Assembly (NCBI RefSeq): GCF_003688915.1
Contig: NZ_REFU01000001.1
Location: 2,232,001-2,296,000 of the forward strand
Length of the DNA stretch: 64,000 nucleotides
Direction: 5' to 3'
Source of the DNA: Rhodococcus sp. SBT000017
GTDB taxonomy: Bacteria > Actinomycetota > Actinomycetes > Mycobacteriales > Mycobacteriaceae
Position numbers and translations under genes: made by a program. This document shows positions 1 through 8,899 of the stretch, piece by piece. Under the pieces are notes generated by a model. It ran no database searches and was not told the origin of the DNA. It worked only from the letters and a program-made list of their open reading frames with translations. Position 1 is the first letter of the stretch. Each line of letters opens with the position of its first letter.

Positions 1-495
1 ATCGTGGCACTGAACGGCGGTGTTGCGGTGGCAGATACTCGAGACCGACTCGTCGAGGGCGACCTGAGCCAGCGACCGGAGCAGGTGTGCTCCGTTCATC
101 GGGGCGTCGAAACCCACAGTCATGCACTGCGCTCGTGCGCGACCGAGGGCGATCGGATCGACGCTGCGGGTGGCCACCAGGTAGTCGGTGACAGCCACTG
201 CGTGCCGGGTTCGTTCGGCGCTCCACTCCGTGAGCCACGACGGCCAGACCCCGATCTCGGAGATGGCAGTATCCCGCCGGTACAGCGGAATGTTCTGTTC
301 GACAAGCAGAGTGGTCACCAATGCTGCCTTGGCGGCTTCGGTCAAGGTCGAGGGACGCGAACCCCAGTACATCTCGGCCCGAACGAAGTCGGCCGGTTCC
401 CACTGCACGGCGTCGGCGCGGTGGCGAACGAGATTCGCCTCGATGGTCGGCAACAGCTCTCGCAGAACCGCGAACTGCCCGATATCACTGCGCAT
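1..495 (-). CDS. acyl-[acyl-carrier-protein] desaturase family protein (3' truncated by window edge)
   Basis: The visible 165 residues match the ferritin-like acyl-ACP desaturase family (DesA1/DesA2 type), which introduces double bonds into fatty acyl chains with a diiron centre. Recognisable blocks are a Glu in VEQNIPLY (residue 66), the helix with ERTRHAV (residues 94-100), DYLVATRSVDP, and the second-pair Glu in DESVSSICHRNTA (residue 149). ATG at 495 follows a GAAGGGG ribosome site six bases upstream. Oddly, the position three residues before His98, an iron-ligand Glu in the EENRH motif of canonical enzymes, is Arg here. The family call is firm; catalytic activity is uncertain. Confidence 0.8.
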   Translation of the reverse strand, partial: MRSDIGQFAVLRELLPTIEANLVRHRADAVQWEPADFVRAEMYWGSRPSTLTEAAKAALVTTLLVEQNIPLYRRDTAISEIGVWPSWLTEWSAERTRHAVAVTDYLVATRSVDPIALGRARAQCMTVGFDAPMNGAHLLRSLAQVALDESVSSICHRNTAVQCHD

Positions 496-830
496 GCCCG
501 CCCCTTCGACGCCCGTCCACCCACTCCGACCGAGATCAACGTAGATCCGCCGTCCTCCCGTCGTGAACCGCTTGACGATTGTTTAGGGCAAGTCGCAAGC
601 GCTCGAGGCGCGCGCTCGAGATAGGTCACAACGAGTTTTGCCGAAATGGTGGATCACGCGTTGATAACAACCTATGATCGACCCTGTTAGAGGCCAGGAA
701 ACAAACTTGAAGTACGAAAACGCCGCGGTTTCGTCGGGGATTGCATACATTGAGCCGTGGAAGCGCATGGATACGCGCAAGTAAGTTTGCTCTCCGAAGA
801 CCTGAAGAACCCAACACGAAGGGTTGATCT
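496..830. other. divergent intergenic region, no gene seen
   Basis: This 335-bp stretch separates the divergently transcribed desaturase and PucR-type regulator, so it should hold both promoters. I see a short GTTG-ATAA-CAAC inverted repeat at about 659-670. No convincing reading frame or RNA gene was found. Promoter elements could not be assigned with confidence. Confidence 0.4.
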
Positions 831-2063
831 GTGACCGTTCACAACTGGACTAGCCTCGGAATCATGGTCGCGGGTCAGCCTGCGTCGGCTCCTCTTCGCG
901 ACTTCCGCGCGGTGGCGCGGCTCCTCGTGGGGCACTTCGCCGCCAACACCCCCTGCGGGTCATTGCCGGGCGAGCAGCTCCACGGCGACGTCACCGAATT
1001 CACCGTCAAGTGCATCAGTATCGCCGTGCAGATGCTCGACGAACGGCGTGCTCCGGCCGAGTCCGACCTGGCCGAACTTCGCGCCAAGGCCAGCCAGTGG
1101 GCCCGCGAAGGTGTGCCCCTCGAGTCCGTCCTCAGCGTCTACCACGAGGGCATCCAGATCGGCTGGAATCTCGTGTCCAAGAGGGCAGGTGAGGGCGACG
1201 CCGCTCAACTGATCGAGGCCGCGCGGATGTTCGTGCTGCTGTCGGAGAAGGTCTCCATCGCGGCCAGCAAGAGCTACGTCGAGGAACTCCAAGCGGTGGC
1301 CAGTGAGCACCACACGGCAGCGCACACCCTGGTGACCTCGCTGCTCAGCGGCCACAACGCGGTCTCGATGGCCCGTCAATCCGGCATCGAACTCGCCGAC
1401 AGCTACCTCGTACTCGCCATCTCGGTGCCGCCGCACCCCGACGAGAACGACCCCAACATCCAGAAGACCGTCGCCGCCCGCAGAAAGCTGCGCCGCGTCC
1501 AGGCCGAGCTGGCCACGATCTGCGGTCGCACTCCCCTGTCTCTGCTCAGCACCGAGGGAGGCACCGTGCTCATTCCCGGCAACCACGACGACGAATGGGT
1601 CGAGGCCCTGGTGCATCGCATCGGTACCGCCGCCGAGGTTCCCGTCACCGTCACCGCCGAGCAGGCCGCTACTTCCGATATCCCCACCGCAGCCGATCAG
1701 GTACACGAACTGCTGTCGTTGGCGCACCAGTTGCACCGCCCGTCCGGCCTGTACCGCATGGACGACCTGGTGCTCGAGTACCAGCTCACGCGTCCCGGCC
1801 CCGGCCGTCGCCACCTGACCCAGATCCTCGAGCCCCTCGACTCGTCACCGGAGCTGCTCGAGACCCTCGAGATCCACATCTCGCACGATCTGAACCGTCA
1901 GCGGTCCGCTCGCCAGCTCCATCTGCACACCAACACCGTCGACTACCGCCTCAAGCGGATCGCTCAGCTGACCGGGTTCGACCCCACCCGTCCCTCGGGA
2001 ATCCGACACCTGCAGGCCGCTCTGGTGGCCCGACGGCTCGAATCCTCGCGCGGCGCAGCGTGA
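831..2063 (+). CDS. PucR/CdaR-type helix-turn-helix transcriptional regulator
   Basis: This is a 410-residue regulator. The N-terminal part (about 25-165) is helical and resembles the RsbRD N-terminal domain found in actinobacterial PucR proteins. The middle is GGDEF-like and degenerate, as usual in this family. The C-terminus (about 340-405) carries the PucR HTH signature with LHTNTVDYRLKRI and LTGFDP. GTG at 831 has GAAGGG seven bases upstream. It is divergent from the desaturase and precedes an ABC exporter, so either neighbour could be a target. Family members often control purine, sugar-acid or lipid catabolism; the ligand here is unknown. Confidence 0.8.
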   Translation: MTVHNWTSLGIMVAGQPASAPLRDFRAVARLLVGHFAANTPCGSLPGEQLHGDVTEFTVKCISIAVQMLDERRAPAESDLAELRAKASQWAREGVPLESVLSVYHEGIQIGWNLVSKRAGEGDAAQLIEAARMFVLLSEKVSIAASKSYVEELQAVASEHHTAAHTLVTSLLSGHNAVSMARQSGIELADSYLVLAISVPPHPDENDPNIQKTVAARRKLRRVQAELATICGRTPLSLLSTEGGTVLIPGNHDDEWVEALVHRIGTAAEVPVTVTAEQAATSDIPTAADQVHELLSLAHQLHRPSGLYRMDDLVLEYQLTRPGPGRRHLTQILEPLDSSPELLETLEIHISHDLNRQRSARQLHLHTNTVDYRLKRIAQLTGFDPTRPSGIRHLQAALVARRLESSRGAA

Positions 2064-2138
2064 TCTGAGAACTCCGACCGGTTTCTCGACCCGACGGCAG
2101 GTAGCGTCGGAAGTATTCGAGGAGCAGGGGATCGTTGC

Positions 2139-2849
2139 ATGGCGAAGTTGAAGCTCGAGCTGTCCGGTGTGGTCAAGGAGTACCCCACCGGCGAGCAACC
2201 GGTACGCGCGTTGGACGGTATCGATCTCACGATCGAGGGTGGCCAGTTCGTCTCGCTCGTCGCGCCGTCCGGTGCTGGTAAGTCGACGCTGCTGCACATG
2301 CTCGGCGCACTCGACACGCCCACGTCGGGTTCCATCCGGTTCGACGACGTCGAGGTCACCACCCTCGACGACAACGCCCAATCCGATTTCCGACGCCACC
2401 AGGTGGGGTTCGTCTTCCAGTTCTTCAACCTGCTGCCGACGATGTCCGCGTGGGAGAACGTGGCCGTTCCCAAGCTGCTCGACGGCACGCCCATCAAGAA
2501 GGCCAAGTCCGACGCGATGCGTCTGCTCGACATGGTCGGACTCTCGAACCGATCCGAGCACCGTCCGGCACAGTTGTCCGGCGGTCAGATCCAGCGCATC
2601 GCGATCGCCCGGGCGTTGATGATGGATCCGGCGCTGCTGATCGCCGACGAACCGACCGGCAATCTCGATTCGAAGACCTCCCACAACGTCCTCGAGATCC
2701 TCGCCGACGTAGCGCACGCCAGCGATGGGCGTCGAGCAGTGGTGATGGCGACCCACGACCTCGAGGCGGCACGGTCCACCGATCGCATCGTCAGCATGAT
2801 CGACGGTCGCGTCGAGACCGACACCCCGACGGCCGGCCTCGATCGGTGA
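2139..2849 (+). CDS. ABC transporter ATP-binding protein (MacB/LolD type)
   Basis: This 236-residue cytoplasmic ATPase has Walker A APSGAGKST (42-50), Q-loop Gln94, signature LSGGQ (146-150) and Walker B LLIADEPTGNLD (166-177). LolD/MacB/FtsE-type cassettes share this TGNLD ending and pair with FtsX-fold permeases. That fits the downstream gene, whose GTG start overlaps this stop (GTGA). The pair probably exports or extracts a lipid, peptide or drug at the membrane; the substrate cannot be read from sequence. AGGGGA lies about eight bases before the ATG. Confidence 0.9.
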   Translation: MAKLKLELSGVVKEYPTGEQPVRALDGIDLTIEGGQFVSLVAPSGAGKSTLLHMLGALDTPTSGSIRFDDVEVTTLDDNAQSDFRRHQVGFVFQFFNLLPTMSAWENVAVPKLLDGTPIKKAKSDAMRLLDMVGLSNRSEHRPAQLSGGQIQRIAIARALMMDPALLIADEPTGNLDSKTSHNVLEILADVAHASDGRRAVVMATHDLEAARSTDRIVSMIDGRVETDTPTAGLDR

Positions 2850-5316
2850 TAGGTACCGCGCTCAGCAGATTTCGAGTCATCAGCCTGCGGGAACTTTGCA
2901 TGCACTGGGTGCGTTCGCTGGTCTCGGCCGGCGTCGTCGCCGTCGCGGCCGGGTTGCTCATCGCCGTCCTCGGCACGTACGGATCCTTGACCGGATCCGT
3001 CGAGCGTCTCGCGGTGTCGATCGCCGGTAACGCGAACTACGAGGTCGTCGGTGTCACCGACTCGGGCTTCGATGAGAGCGAACTCGACGCCGTTCGTGCT
3101 GTTCCCGGCGTCGAGACGGCGGTTCCACTGCTGCGCAGCACCGTTCGGTCCGACGTCGGTGACCTGACGATTCTCGGTGTCGACTCGTCGATCACGGCAC
3201 TGCAATCCGATCTGGAAGGCGCAGTCGGCAACGCGGCCGGATTGCTCACCGATCCGGCCGGAGTATTGGTCGGAGCTGCAACGGGTCTGACGCAGGGCGA
3301 CACCGTCACCATCGACGATGTCCCGACGGCGGTGGTCGGCGTGGTCGACGGCCCGGGTACGCAGCGCATCGGCGGGGGCATGTTCGCCGTCGCGCTCATC
3401 CCGACGGCTCAGACGCTCACCGACCGCCCCGATCAGCTCGATTCGATCTTCGTGCTCGGTAGCGGCGATACCCTGCGCACCGACCTGGACGCCGCATTGG
3501 CGGGCCGGGTGTCGGTGATGAATCCGGACTTCCGGGCCGACCGCGCGAACCAGGCCATGAGCCTGACTCGCAATGCGACACTGATGGTCTCGCTCATCGC
3601 GTTCGTCGTCGCGGCGTTCCTCGTCTTCAACGTCATGAACATGGCTATCGCGAAGCGTCGACCCACCATCTCTCTGCTCCGGGCAGTCGGTGGCCGCCGC
3701 GGCGATATCGTCCGCGACCTGTTGTTCGAGTCCGTACTGGTCGGTCTCGTCGGCGGTGCAGTCGGAGTCCCGCTGGGAATCGCGATGGGCCGCATCGCGA
3801 TCGAAAGTCTGCCGCCGTTCCTCTCGCAGGCATTCGATGCGCGGATCGAATACGTGCTGCCCGGATTCGCGATTCCGGTGGCGATCGTCGCATGCGTGCT
3901 GGCCTGTGTCGGTGCCTCGGCCGTCGCCGCCGTGCAGGTGTACCGCATCTCGCCGATCGAGGCGCTCGCGGTCGGCGGCGGAGAAACCTCGGGTGGACCC
4001 GGTCTGCGATTCACCTGGCCGCGACCGTGTTCGGCGTACTCGCCGTCGCCGGATCCTTTCTGTTCGCCGTCAACGTCGACGGGCAGTTGACCCTCGGGGC
4101 CGGTGCGCTGTTCATGTTCGGCGTCGTCGCACTGTGTGTCGGCGCGACGGGGCCGATCGTGTCGATCACCGCAGCGGTCCCCCGGCGCTGGGGTGGTGCC
4201 GGACGCCTCGCGACCGCCACCATCGAGCGCGCCCCGCGGCGTATCTGGGCGACCGTGATGACGATCGTGATCGCGGTGGGAGTCAGTGTGGGAGTGTCGG
4301 GTTCGCTGACCAACATGACCGACTCGGCAGCCGAATCGTTGTCGTCCTTGGCCGATACCGACCTGTACGTGTCGATGACCTCGCCCGACGCCATCCCGTC
4401 GGGCCCGATCGTTCCCGCCTCTGTCGATGACGCTGTCCGGGCGACACCGGGGGTCTCTCGCATCGTCGAGGGGCAGTGGGCTTATGCCACGATCGACGGC
4501 GAGACGGTATCCATCCAGGGCGTCGCCGACGGCAGCAATGCGGTGACTCTCGCCTCGCTATCGGACGATATTCGATCCGGCGTGCTGGCCGGCGACGGAG
4601 TGGTGCTCTCGAAGGCGCTCGGCACCACGTTGGGCGTCTCCGAGGGTGACTCCATCGATCTGCCGACGCCGACCGGCGTGCAGAACGTGCGGGTGCTCGA
4701 TCTGGTCGACTACATCAACGCCGCAGGCGGCACCATGGCGATCTCGTTGGATTCGATGCAGCGGTGGTACGACCGGCCCGGGGCGACCTACCTGGAGATC
4801 GGTGTCGACGGAGACGTTGCCGCCGTGCAGGATTCACTTCGTGCGGCGCTGCCACCCGAGGCCTTCGTCTACACCGGCGCTGCCGCTCTCGAGGGCACGA
4901 GTGCCGCCATCCGACAGTCCGGCGCATTGGCGATCGCGTTGCAGTGGATCGTCGCGCTCGTCGCTGCCGTCGCATTGCTCAACACGTTGACACTGTCGGT
5001 ACTCGAGCGTCGACGCGAACTGGGGGTACTGCGCGCCATGGGCGGCGGCCGAGGAACCCTGGCGCGGATGGTGCTCGCCGAGGCACTGTCGGTCGGCATC
5101 GTCGGTGGTGTCCTCGGCCTGATCATCGGTGCGGGGCTGCAATACCTGAGCACCCTGATCCTCGGAGCCAGCATCGGAATTCCGGTCGCCTACACCGCGA
5201 GTTGGTCGGTGCTGCTGTACGGACTCGTCGCCCTCGGCCTGTCGCTGTTGGGTTCGGCTCCGCCTGCCGTGCACGCCTCGCGACTGAACATCGTGGACGC
5301 TATCGCGGCGGATTAG
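2846..5316 (+). pseudogene. FtsX/MacB-fold ABC transporter permease, interrupted by a -1 frameshift
   Basis: Translation from GTG 2846 gives an N-terminal membrane segment, a periplasmic MacB-like domain and a first FtsX domain (membrane block near 3560-3960), then runs out of frame to a stop at 4090. The second half, in the next frame up to 5316, has the rest of the protein: another periplasmic domain and a C-terminal FtsX domain with LRAMGGGRG. Adding one base (a C after 4012, giving LRFHLAATVF) restores a continuous protein of about 823 residues, the normal size for two-FtsX permeases. No slippery heptamer is present. GTG 4027 could permit a restart. It may be a true pseudogene or an assembly error. 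Confidence 0.8.
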
Positions 5317-5788
5317 GTGGTGGGGATGGGGCTGCGCTCCGGCTGCGGGGCCTCGGGATTGCGGGACCTCGGGATCCGACGGGGCTTCGGGATCCGCAAA
5401 CGCGCGCGCGTTTGTCAGGGTGCGAGCGGAATAGACAGCGATACGACGGCGATCTTGCGTGCGTCTGGCAACTGCGCGCGCGTTTGCAGGAGGAGGGCGA
5501 CGACATTCGACGCCTTCGCCCGCGATATCCAGTGCTTCGTCGGCCTCGAATCGATCGCCGATTTCACCGCTCACCAGCACCGCACCGACCTGAACCTGAT
5601 CGCGTCGCTGACCGGGACGGTGACGACCAGCGGCAACCTGCTTCACGATCGACACGGTTGGCCGCTAGACTAGCGAGCGCGATGTGGGCCGGCTGTGCAC
5701 CGTGGCAGCAAGCTCATCCGCAACCGATTGTTCGATGGAACGAAAGCCGTTGCTGCACAACGACTTCGGATCACGAGAACAATCACCA
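5317..5788. other. 472-bp intergenic region with GC palindromes, no convincing gene
   Basis: This lies between the permease and the tRNA-Arg gene. Several frames are open on both strands, but none has family-like sequence or a good ribosome site. It contains two related CG-rich palindromes, listed separately, and the repeated triplet-like text CTCGGGATCC/TTCGGGATCC near 5369-5396. Confidence 0.4.
5397..5487. repeat. pair of CG-rich palindromic motifs
   Basis: A perfect 18-bp palindrome, CAAACGCGCGCGCGTTTG, occupies 5397-5414. A second, imperfect copy, CAACTGCGCGCGCGTTTG, starts at 5469, 72 bp further on. Both can form hairpins or act as protein-binding sites. Their repetition in a non-coding gap is seen directly; any function is unknown. 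Confidence 0.5.
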
Positions 5789-5864
5789 GCCTTCGTAGCT
5801 CAGGGGATAGAGCAACCCTCTCCTAAAGGGTAGGTCGCAGGTTCGAATCCTGCCGAGGGCACCA
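5789..5864 (+). tRNA. tRNA-Arg (anticodon CCT)
   Basis: The 76-nt sequence folds as a complete tRNA. The acceptor strand GCCTTCG pairs with CGAGGGC (one G-U), the D arm contains AGCTCAGGGGATAGAGC, and the anticodon loop CTCCTAA is closed by ACCCT/AGGGT. The T arm is CGCAGGTTCGAATCCTGCC-like, and the CCA tail is encoded. Anticodon CCT reads the rare arginine codon AGG. Confidence 0.97.
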
Positions 5865-5956
5865 CCGAAACGATTCCGCGATTCTCCCCCTCCTATTGCG
5901 CAACCCTGAAAACGCCCGTACTATCGAACATGCATTCGAGTACTGGGGAGGAACTC

Positions 5957-7300
5957 GTGGTCACAGCCGTACAAGATTCACCACTCACGTCCGATGAAGT
6001 GCTGCGCTTCGTTGCGCGCCTTCAGTCATCGGAGTTCGATCTCGACGCAGCAGCGGGCATCGATCTGATCTCGGCACTCGAGACGATCAAGTGCGCCAGC
6101 GTGGCAGTTCAAGCCGTGGTGACCGACGCCGTGGCGACGACCATCAGCAATGAACGCCGCGAGCGCGGTAAGCCGAAACCGCAGTGGCGCATCGGTATTG
6201 CGTCGCAGATCGGCCTGGCCCGACGCGAATCACCGAACCGCGGCGGCACCCACCTCGACCTTGCTCGCGCCCTGGTGCACGAAATGCCGCACACTCTCGC
6301 ACGTCTGAGAGCCGGCGAACTCAACGAGTGGCGCGCCATGATCCTCGCTCGCGAAACCGCATGCCTCACCGTCGACGACCGCCGAACCATCGACGAACGA
6401 CTGTGCGCCGACCCCGCCACACTGGCCGGTGCCGGCGACCGCTCCATCGAAGGCCGGGCCCGCGCACTTGCCAACGAACTCGACGCCGCCTCCCAGGTGA
6501 AACGACGCGCCAAGGCCTACGCCGCCCGCCGCACCAGCACCCGCCCCGCACCCGAATCGATGGGCTTCTTCACCGCACTCACCTCGATGGAGAAATCGGT
6601 CTGCATGTGGGCGACACTGCGACGCGACGCCGACACCCTCATCAATGCAGGCGGTGAGACACGAACCCGCGACCAGATCATGGCCGACCTCGTATTCGAG
6701 CGCATCACCGGCGCATCCGCAGCACAGGGTCCTCCGGTGACCGTCGACATCGTGATCTCGGATTCCACCCTCCTCGCCGGCGGTGACACGTCCGCATACA
6801 TGCACGGCTATGGCGACATTCCGTCCGACGTCGCACGGCAACTCATCCGAGACACACTCGACAGTGAGACGCACGTCGCATTGCGCCGCCTCTACGCGCA
6901 TCCGACGTCCGGCGCACTGACGGCAGTGGAGTCCACATCACGCGCATTTCCGACAGCGCTGGGACGCCTCATCGATCTTCGGGATCGCACCTGCCGCACA
7001 CCGTGGTGCGACGCACCGATCCGTCACCACGATCACATCAGACCACACTCCGCAGGCGGCAGAACGAGCGCCGAGAACGGCGCAGGCCTTTGTGCCGCAT
7101 GCAATTACGCGAAAGAGGGCGAGGGCTGGACGGCCGAGGCCTTACGAGACAAACGCAACGCGCGACACCGCTACGTACTCATCTCACCCACCGGGCACAC
7201 CTACGACTCGAGTGCGCCGCCGATGCCGGTGGTCGAGCTCTACAACTCGACGATCGAGAACGTGATACTCGAAGGACTCTTCGACTTCGACGCCGCGTGA
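5957..7300 (+). CDS. DUF222 (13E12 repeat family) protein with C-terminal HNH endonuclease domain
   Basis: This protein of about 447 residues has the DUF222 helical domain of the actinobacterial 13E12 repeat family. It ends with an HNH nuclease motif: CRTPWCDAPIRHHDHIRPH, then NGAGLCAACNYAKE, giving the paired Cys and the H-N-H residues. Members are multicopy in mycobacteria and rhodococci and are thought to act on DNA, but their role is unclear. The GTG at 5957 is preferred over ATG 5930 because a strong GGGGAGGAA site lies between them, five to six bases before the GTG. It sits directly downstream of tRNA-Arg, a common position for mobile DNA, though no integrase is present. Confidence 0.85.
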   Translation: MVTAVQDSPLTSDEVLRFVARLQSSEFDLDAAAGIDLISALETIKCASVAVQAVVTDAVATTISNERRERGKPKPQWRIGIASQIGLARRESPNRGGTHLDLARALVHEMPHTLARLRAGELNEWRAMILARETACLTVDDRRTIDERLCADPATLAGAGDRSIEGRARALANELDAASQVKRRAKAYAARRTSTRPAPESMGFFTALTSMEKSVCMWATLRRDADTLINAGGETRTRDQIMADLVFERITGASAAQGPPVTVDIVISDSTLLAGGDTSAYMHGYGDIPSDVARQLIRDTLDSETHVALRRLYAHPTSGALTAVESTSRAFPTALGRLIDLRDRTCRTPWCDAPIRHHDHIRPHSAGGRTSAENGAGLCAACNYAKEGEGWTAEALRDKRNARHRYVLISPTGHTYDSSAPPMPVVELYNSTIENVILEGLFDFDAA

Positions 7301-7523
7301 TCAGCGACGGCGGGAACAGAGCTGTCCACAACTCGGTTACACTCGTCAACGACGCGCGTAGCTGCACGTCAGACGTCGTGGAATGCTCCCGAACCTCCAT
7401 GTGCACCCTGCACAGGCTTCTCTTACGGCGATCGGAACTGCCCACCGGCAGTCTCGCCACCTTGCATCTCGGCCCGAAGGCCCGCAGGTGCAACACCCTG
7501 CCCGAAAGGCACTTTTCATCACT
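7301..7523 (+). promoter_or_regulatory. long structured 5' leader of the DEAD-box helicase gene
   Basis: The 223-bp gap before the helicase start has four successive hairpins: GTGCA/TGCAC (7401-7413), ACTGCC/GGCAGT with a four-base loop (7437-7452), an arm closed by TTGCA/TGCAA around GGCC-CGAA-GGCC (7462-7493), and TGCC/GGCA followed by CTTTT (7499-7516). Long structured leaders are typical of cold-responsive DEAD-box helicase genes. The last hairpin with its T-run could act as an attenuator. The structure is read by eye; regulation is inferred. Confidence 0.5.
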
Positions 7524-8891
7524 ATGACGACCCCACAGACTTTTTCTGCACTCGGTGTACCCCAGGCCATCGCGGATGTACTCGCGAGCCAGGGCAAGAC
7601 CGAAGCATTCCCCATCCAGGCCGATACGCTCCCCGACACACTGCAGGGACGCGACGTGCTCGGACGCGGAAAGACCGGCAGCGGCAAGACACTCGCCTTC
7701 TCCATCCCGATGGTCGCTCGCCTCGCCGGCCAGCTCCCCGGTAACCGCAAGCCCGGCCGCCCCCGCGGCCTGATCCTCGCGCCGACGCGTGAGCTCGCCA
7801 CTCAGATCGCCGTCGCGATCGAACCCCTCGCCTCCGCGTACTCGCTGAAGGTCACCACGATCTTCGGTGGCGTCTCGCAGGTCCGCCAGGTCTCCGCACT
7901 CAAGGGCGGAGTCGACATCGTCGTCGCCTGCCCCGGTCGCCTCGAAGACCTGATGAAGCAGCGTCACCTCACCCTCGACGGCGTCCAGATCACCGTCCTC
8001 GACGAGGCAGACCACATGGCCGACCTCGGGTTCCTGCCCGTCGTCACCCGCATCCTCGCTGCCACCCCGGACAAGGGCCAGCGCATGCTGTTCTCCGCGA
8101 CCCTGGACAACGGCGTCGACAAGCTGGTCAAGCGCTTCCTGCACAACCAGATCACACACTCCGTCGACGAGGCCACGTCGCACGTCGAGGCCATGACACA
8201 CAGTGTGTTCGAGGTCGACGGCGTCGAGGCCAAGAAGAAGCTCGTCCACCAGCTCGCCTCCGGCACCGGACGCCGCATCCTGTTCATGCGCACCAAGCAC
8301 CAGGCCCGCAAGCTCGCCAAGCAGCTCACCGACGCCGGAATCCCGTCCGTCGATCTGCACGGCAACCTCTCGCAGGCCGCACGTGACCGCAACCTCGCCG
8401 CGTTCTCCTCCGGCCAGGCCCGCGTTCTCGTCGCCACCGACGTCGCAGCCCGCGGCGTCCACGTCGACGACGTCCAGCTCGTCGTCCACGTCGATCCCCC
8501 GGCCGAGCACAAGGCATACCTGCACCGTTCCGGCCGCACCGCACGCGCGGGAAGCGCCGGAGACGTTGTGACCGTCGTCCTGCCCGAGCAGCGCAAGGAC
8601 ACCGCAGTCCTGCTGCGCAAGGCCGACATCAAGGTCACGCCCATCCGCGTCACCGCCGACTCGCCCGCAGTGGCGAATCTCGTCGGCGAGCAGGCCCGCT
8701 ACGTCCAGCCCGCACCGAAGGCCGAGCAGGCACCGGCTCGCACCGCGAATCCTCGCAACAGCAACAACGCGCGACGCGGCGGCCCGGCTCGCAGTGGTGG
8801 ACAGCCCCGCAGTGGCGGTCAACCGCGTAGCGGTGGTGGCGGCCACAGCCGTCGCGCAGCAGGACCGGCCACAAGCCAGCGCAGCCGCTGA
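7524..8891 (+). CDS. DEAD-box ATP-dependent RNA helicase (RhlE-like)
   Basis: This 455-residue helicase unwinds RNA duplexes using ATP, probably in ribosome assembly or RNA turnover. All core motifs are visible: Q motif FPIQADTLP, motif I GKTGSGKT, PTRELATQ, DEAD in VLDEADHMADLG, SAT in LFSATLD, TDVAARGVHVDDV and HRSGRTARAG. The C-terminal tail is basic and Arg/Gly/Ser rich (RSGGQPRSGG repeats), a usual RNA-binding extension. ATG 7524 is chosen because the conserved protein starts with MTTPQTFSALGV; the upstream frame is open but not family-like. It ends eight bases before the ECF transporter gene. Confidence 0.93.
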   Translation: MTTPQTFSALGVPQAIADVLASQGKTEAFPIQADTLPDTLQGRDVLGRGKTGSGKTLAFSIPMVARLAGQLPGNRKPGRPRGLILAPTRELATQIAVAIEPLASAYSLKVTTIFGGVSQVRQVSALKGGVDIVVACPGRLEDLMKQRHLTLDGVQITVLDEADHMADLGFLPVVTRILAATPDKGQRMLFSATLDNGVDKLVKRFLHNQITHSVDEATSHVEAMTHSVFEVDGVEAKKKLVHQLASGTGRRILFMRTKHQARKLAKQLTDAGIPSVDLHGNLSQAARDRNLAAFSSGQARVLVATDVAARGVHVDDVQLVVHVDPPAEHKAYLHRSGRTARAGSAGDVVTVVLPEQRKDTAVLLRKADIKVTPIRVTADSPAVANLVGEQARYVQPAPKAEQAPARTANPRNSNNARRGGPARSGGQPRSGGQPRSGGGGHSRRAAGPATSQRSR

Positions 8892-8899
8892 CCCAGCCC

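Noticed and set aside
3990..4030. Programmed -1 ribosomal frameshift in the permease
   Set aside because: No X-XXY-YYZ slippery heptamer and no clear downstream pseudoknot. A one-base deletion or sequencing error explains it more simply.
5317..5673. Possible 118-residue protein on the plus strand after the permease
   Set aside because: It starts immediately at the permease stop without a ribosome site, runs through the CG palindromes and has no family-like sequence.
5862..7300. Integrated genomic island at the tRNA-Arg gene
   Set aside because: No integrase, no repeat of the tRNA 3' end and no obvious composition change were found in the window.
7179..8846. A 555-codon minus-strand open frame opposite the DEAD-box helicase
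   Set aside because: All helicase motifs lie on the plus strand; the antisense frame has no recognisable domain.
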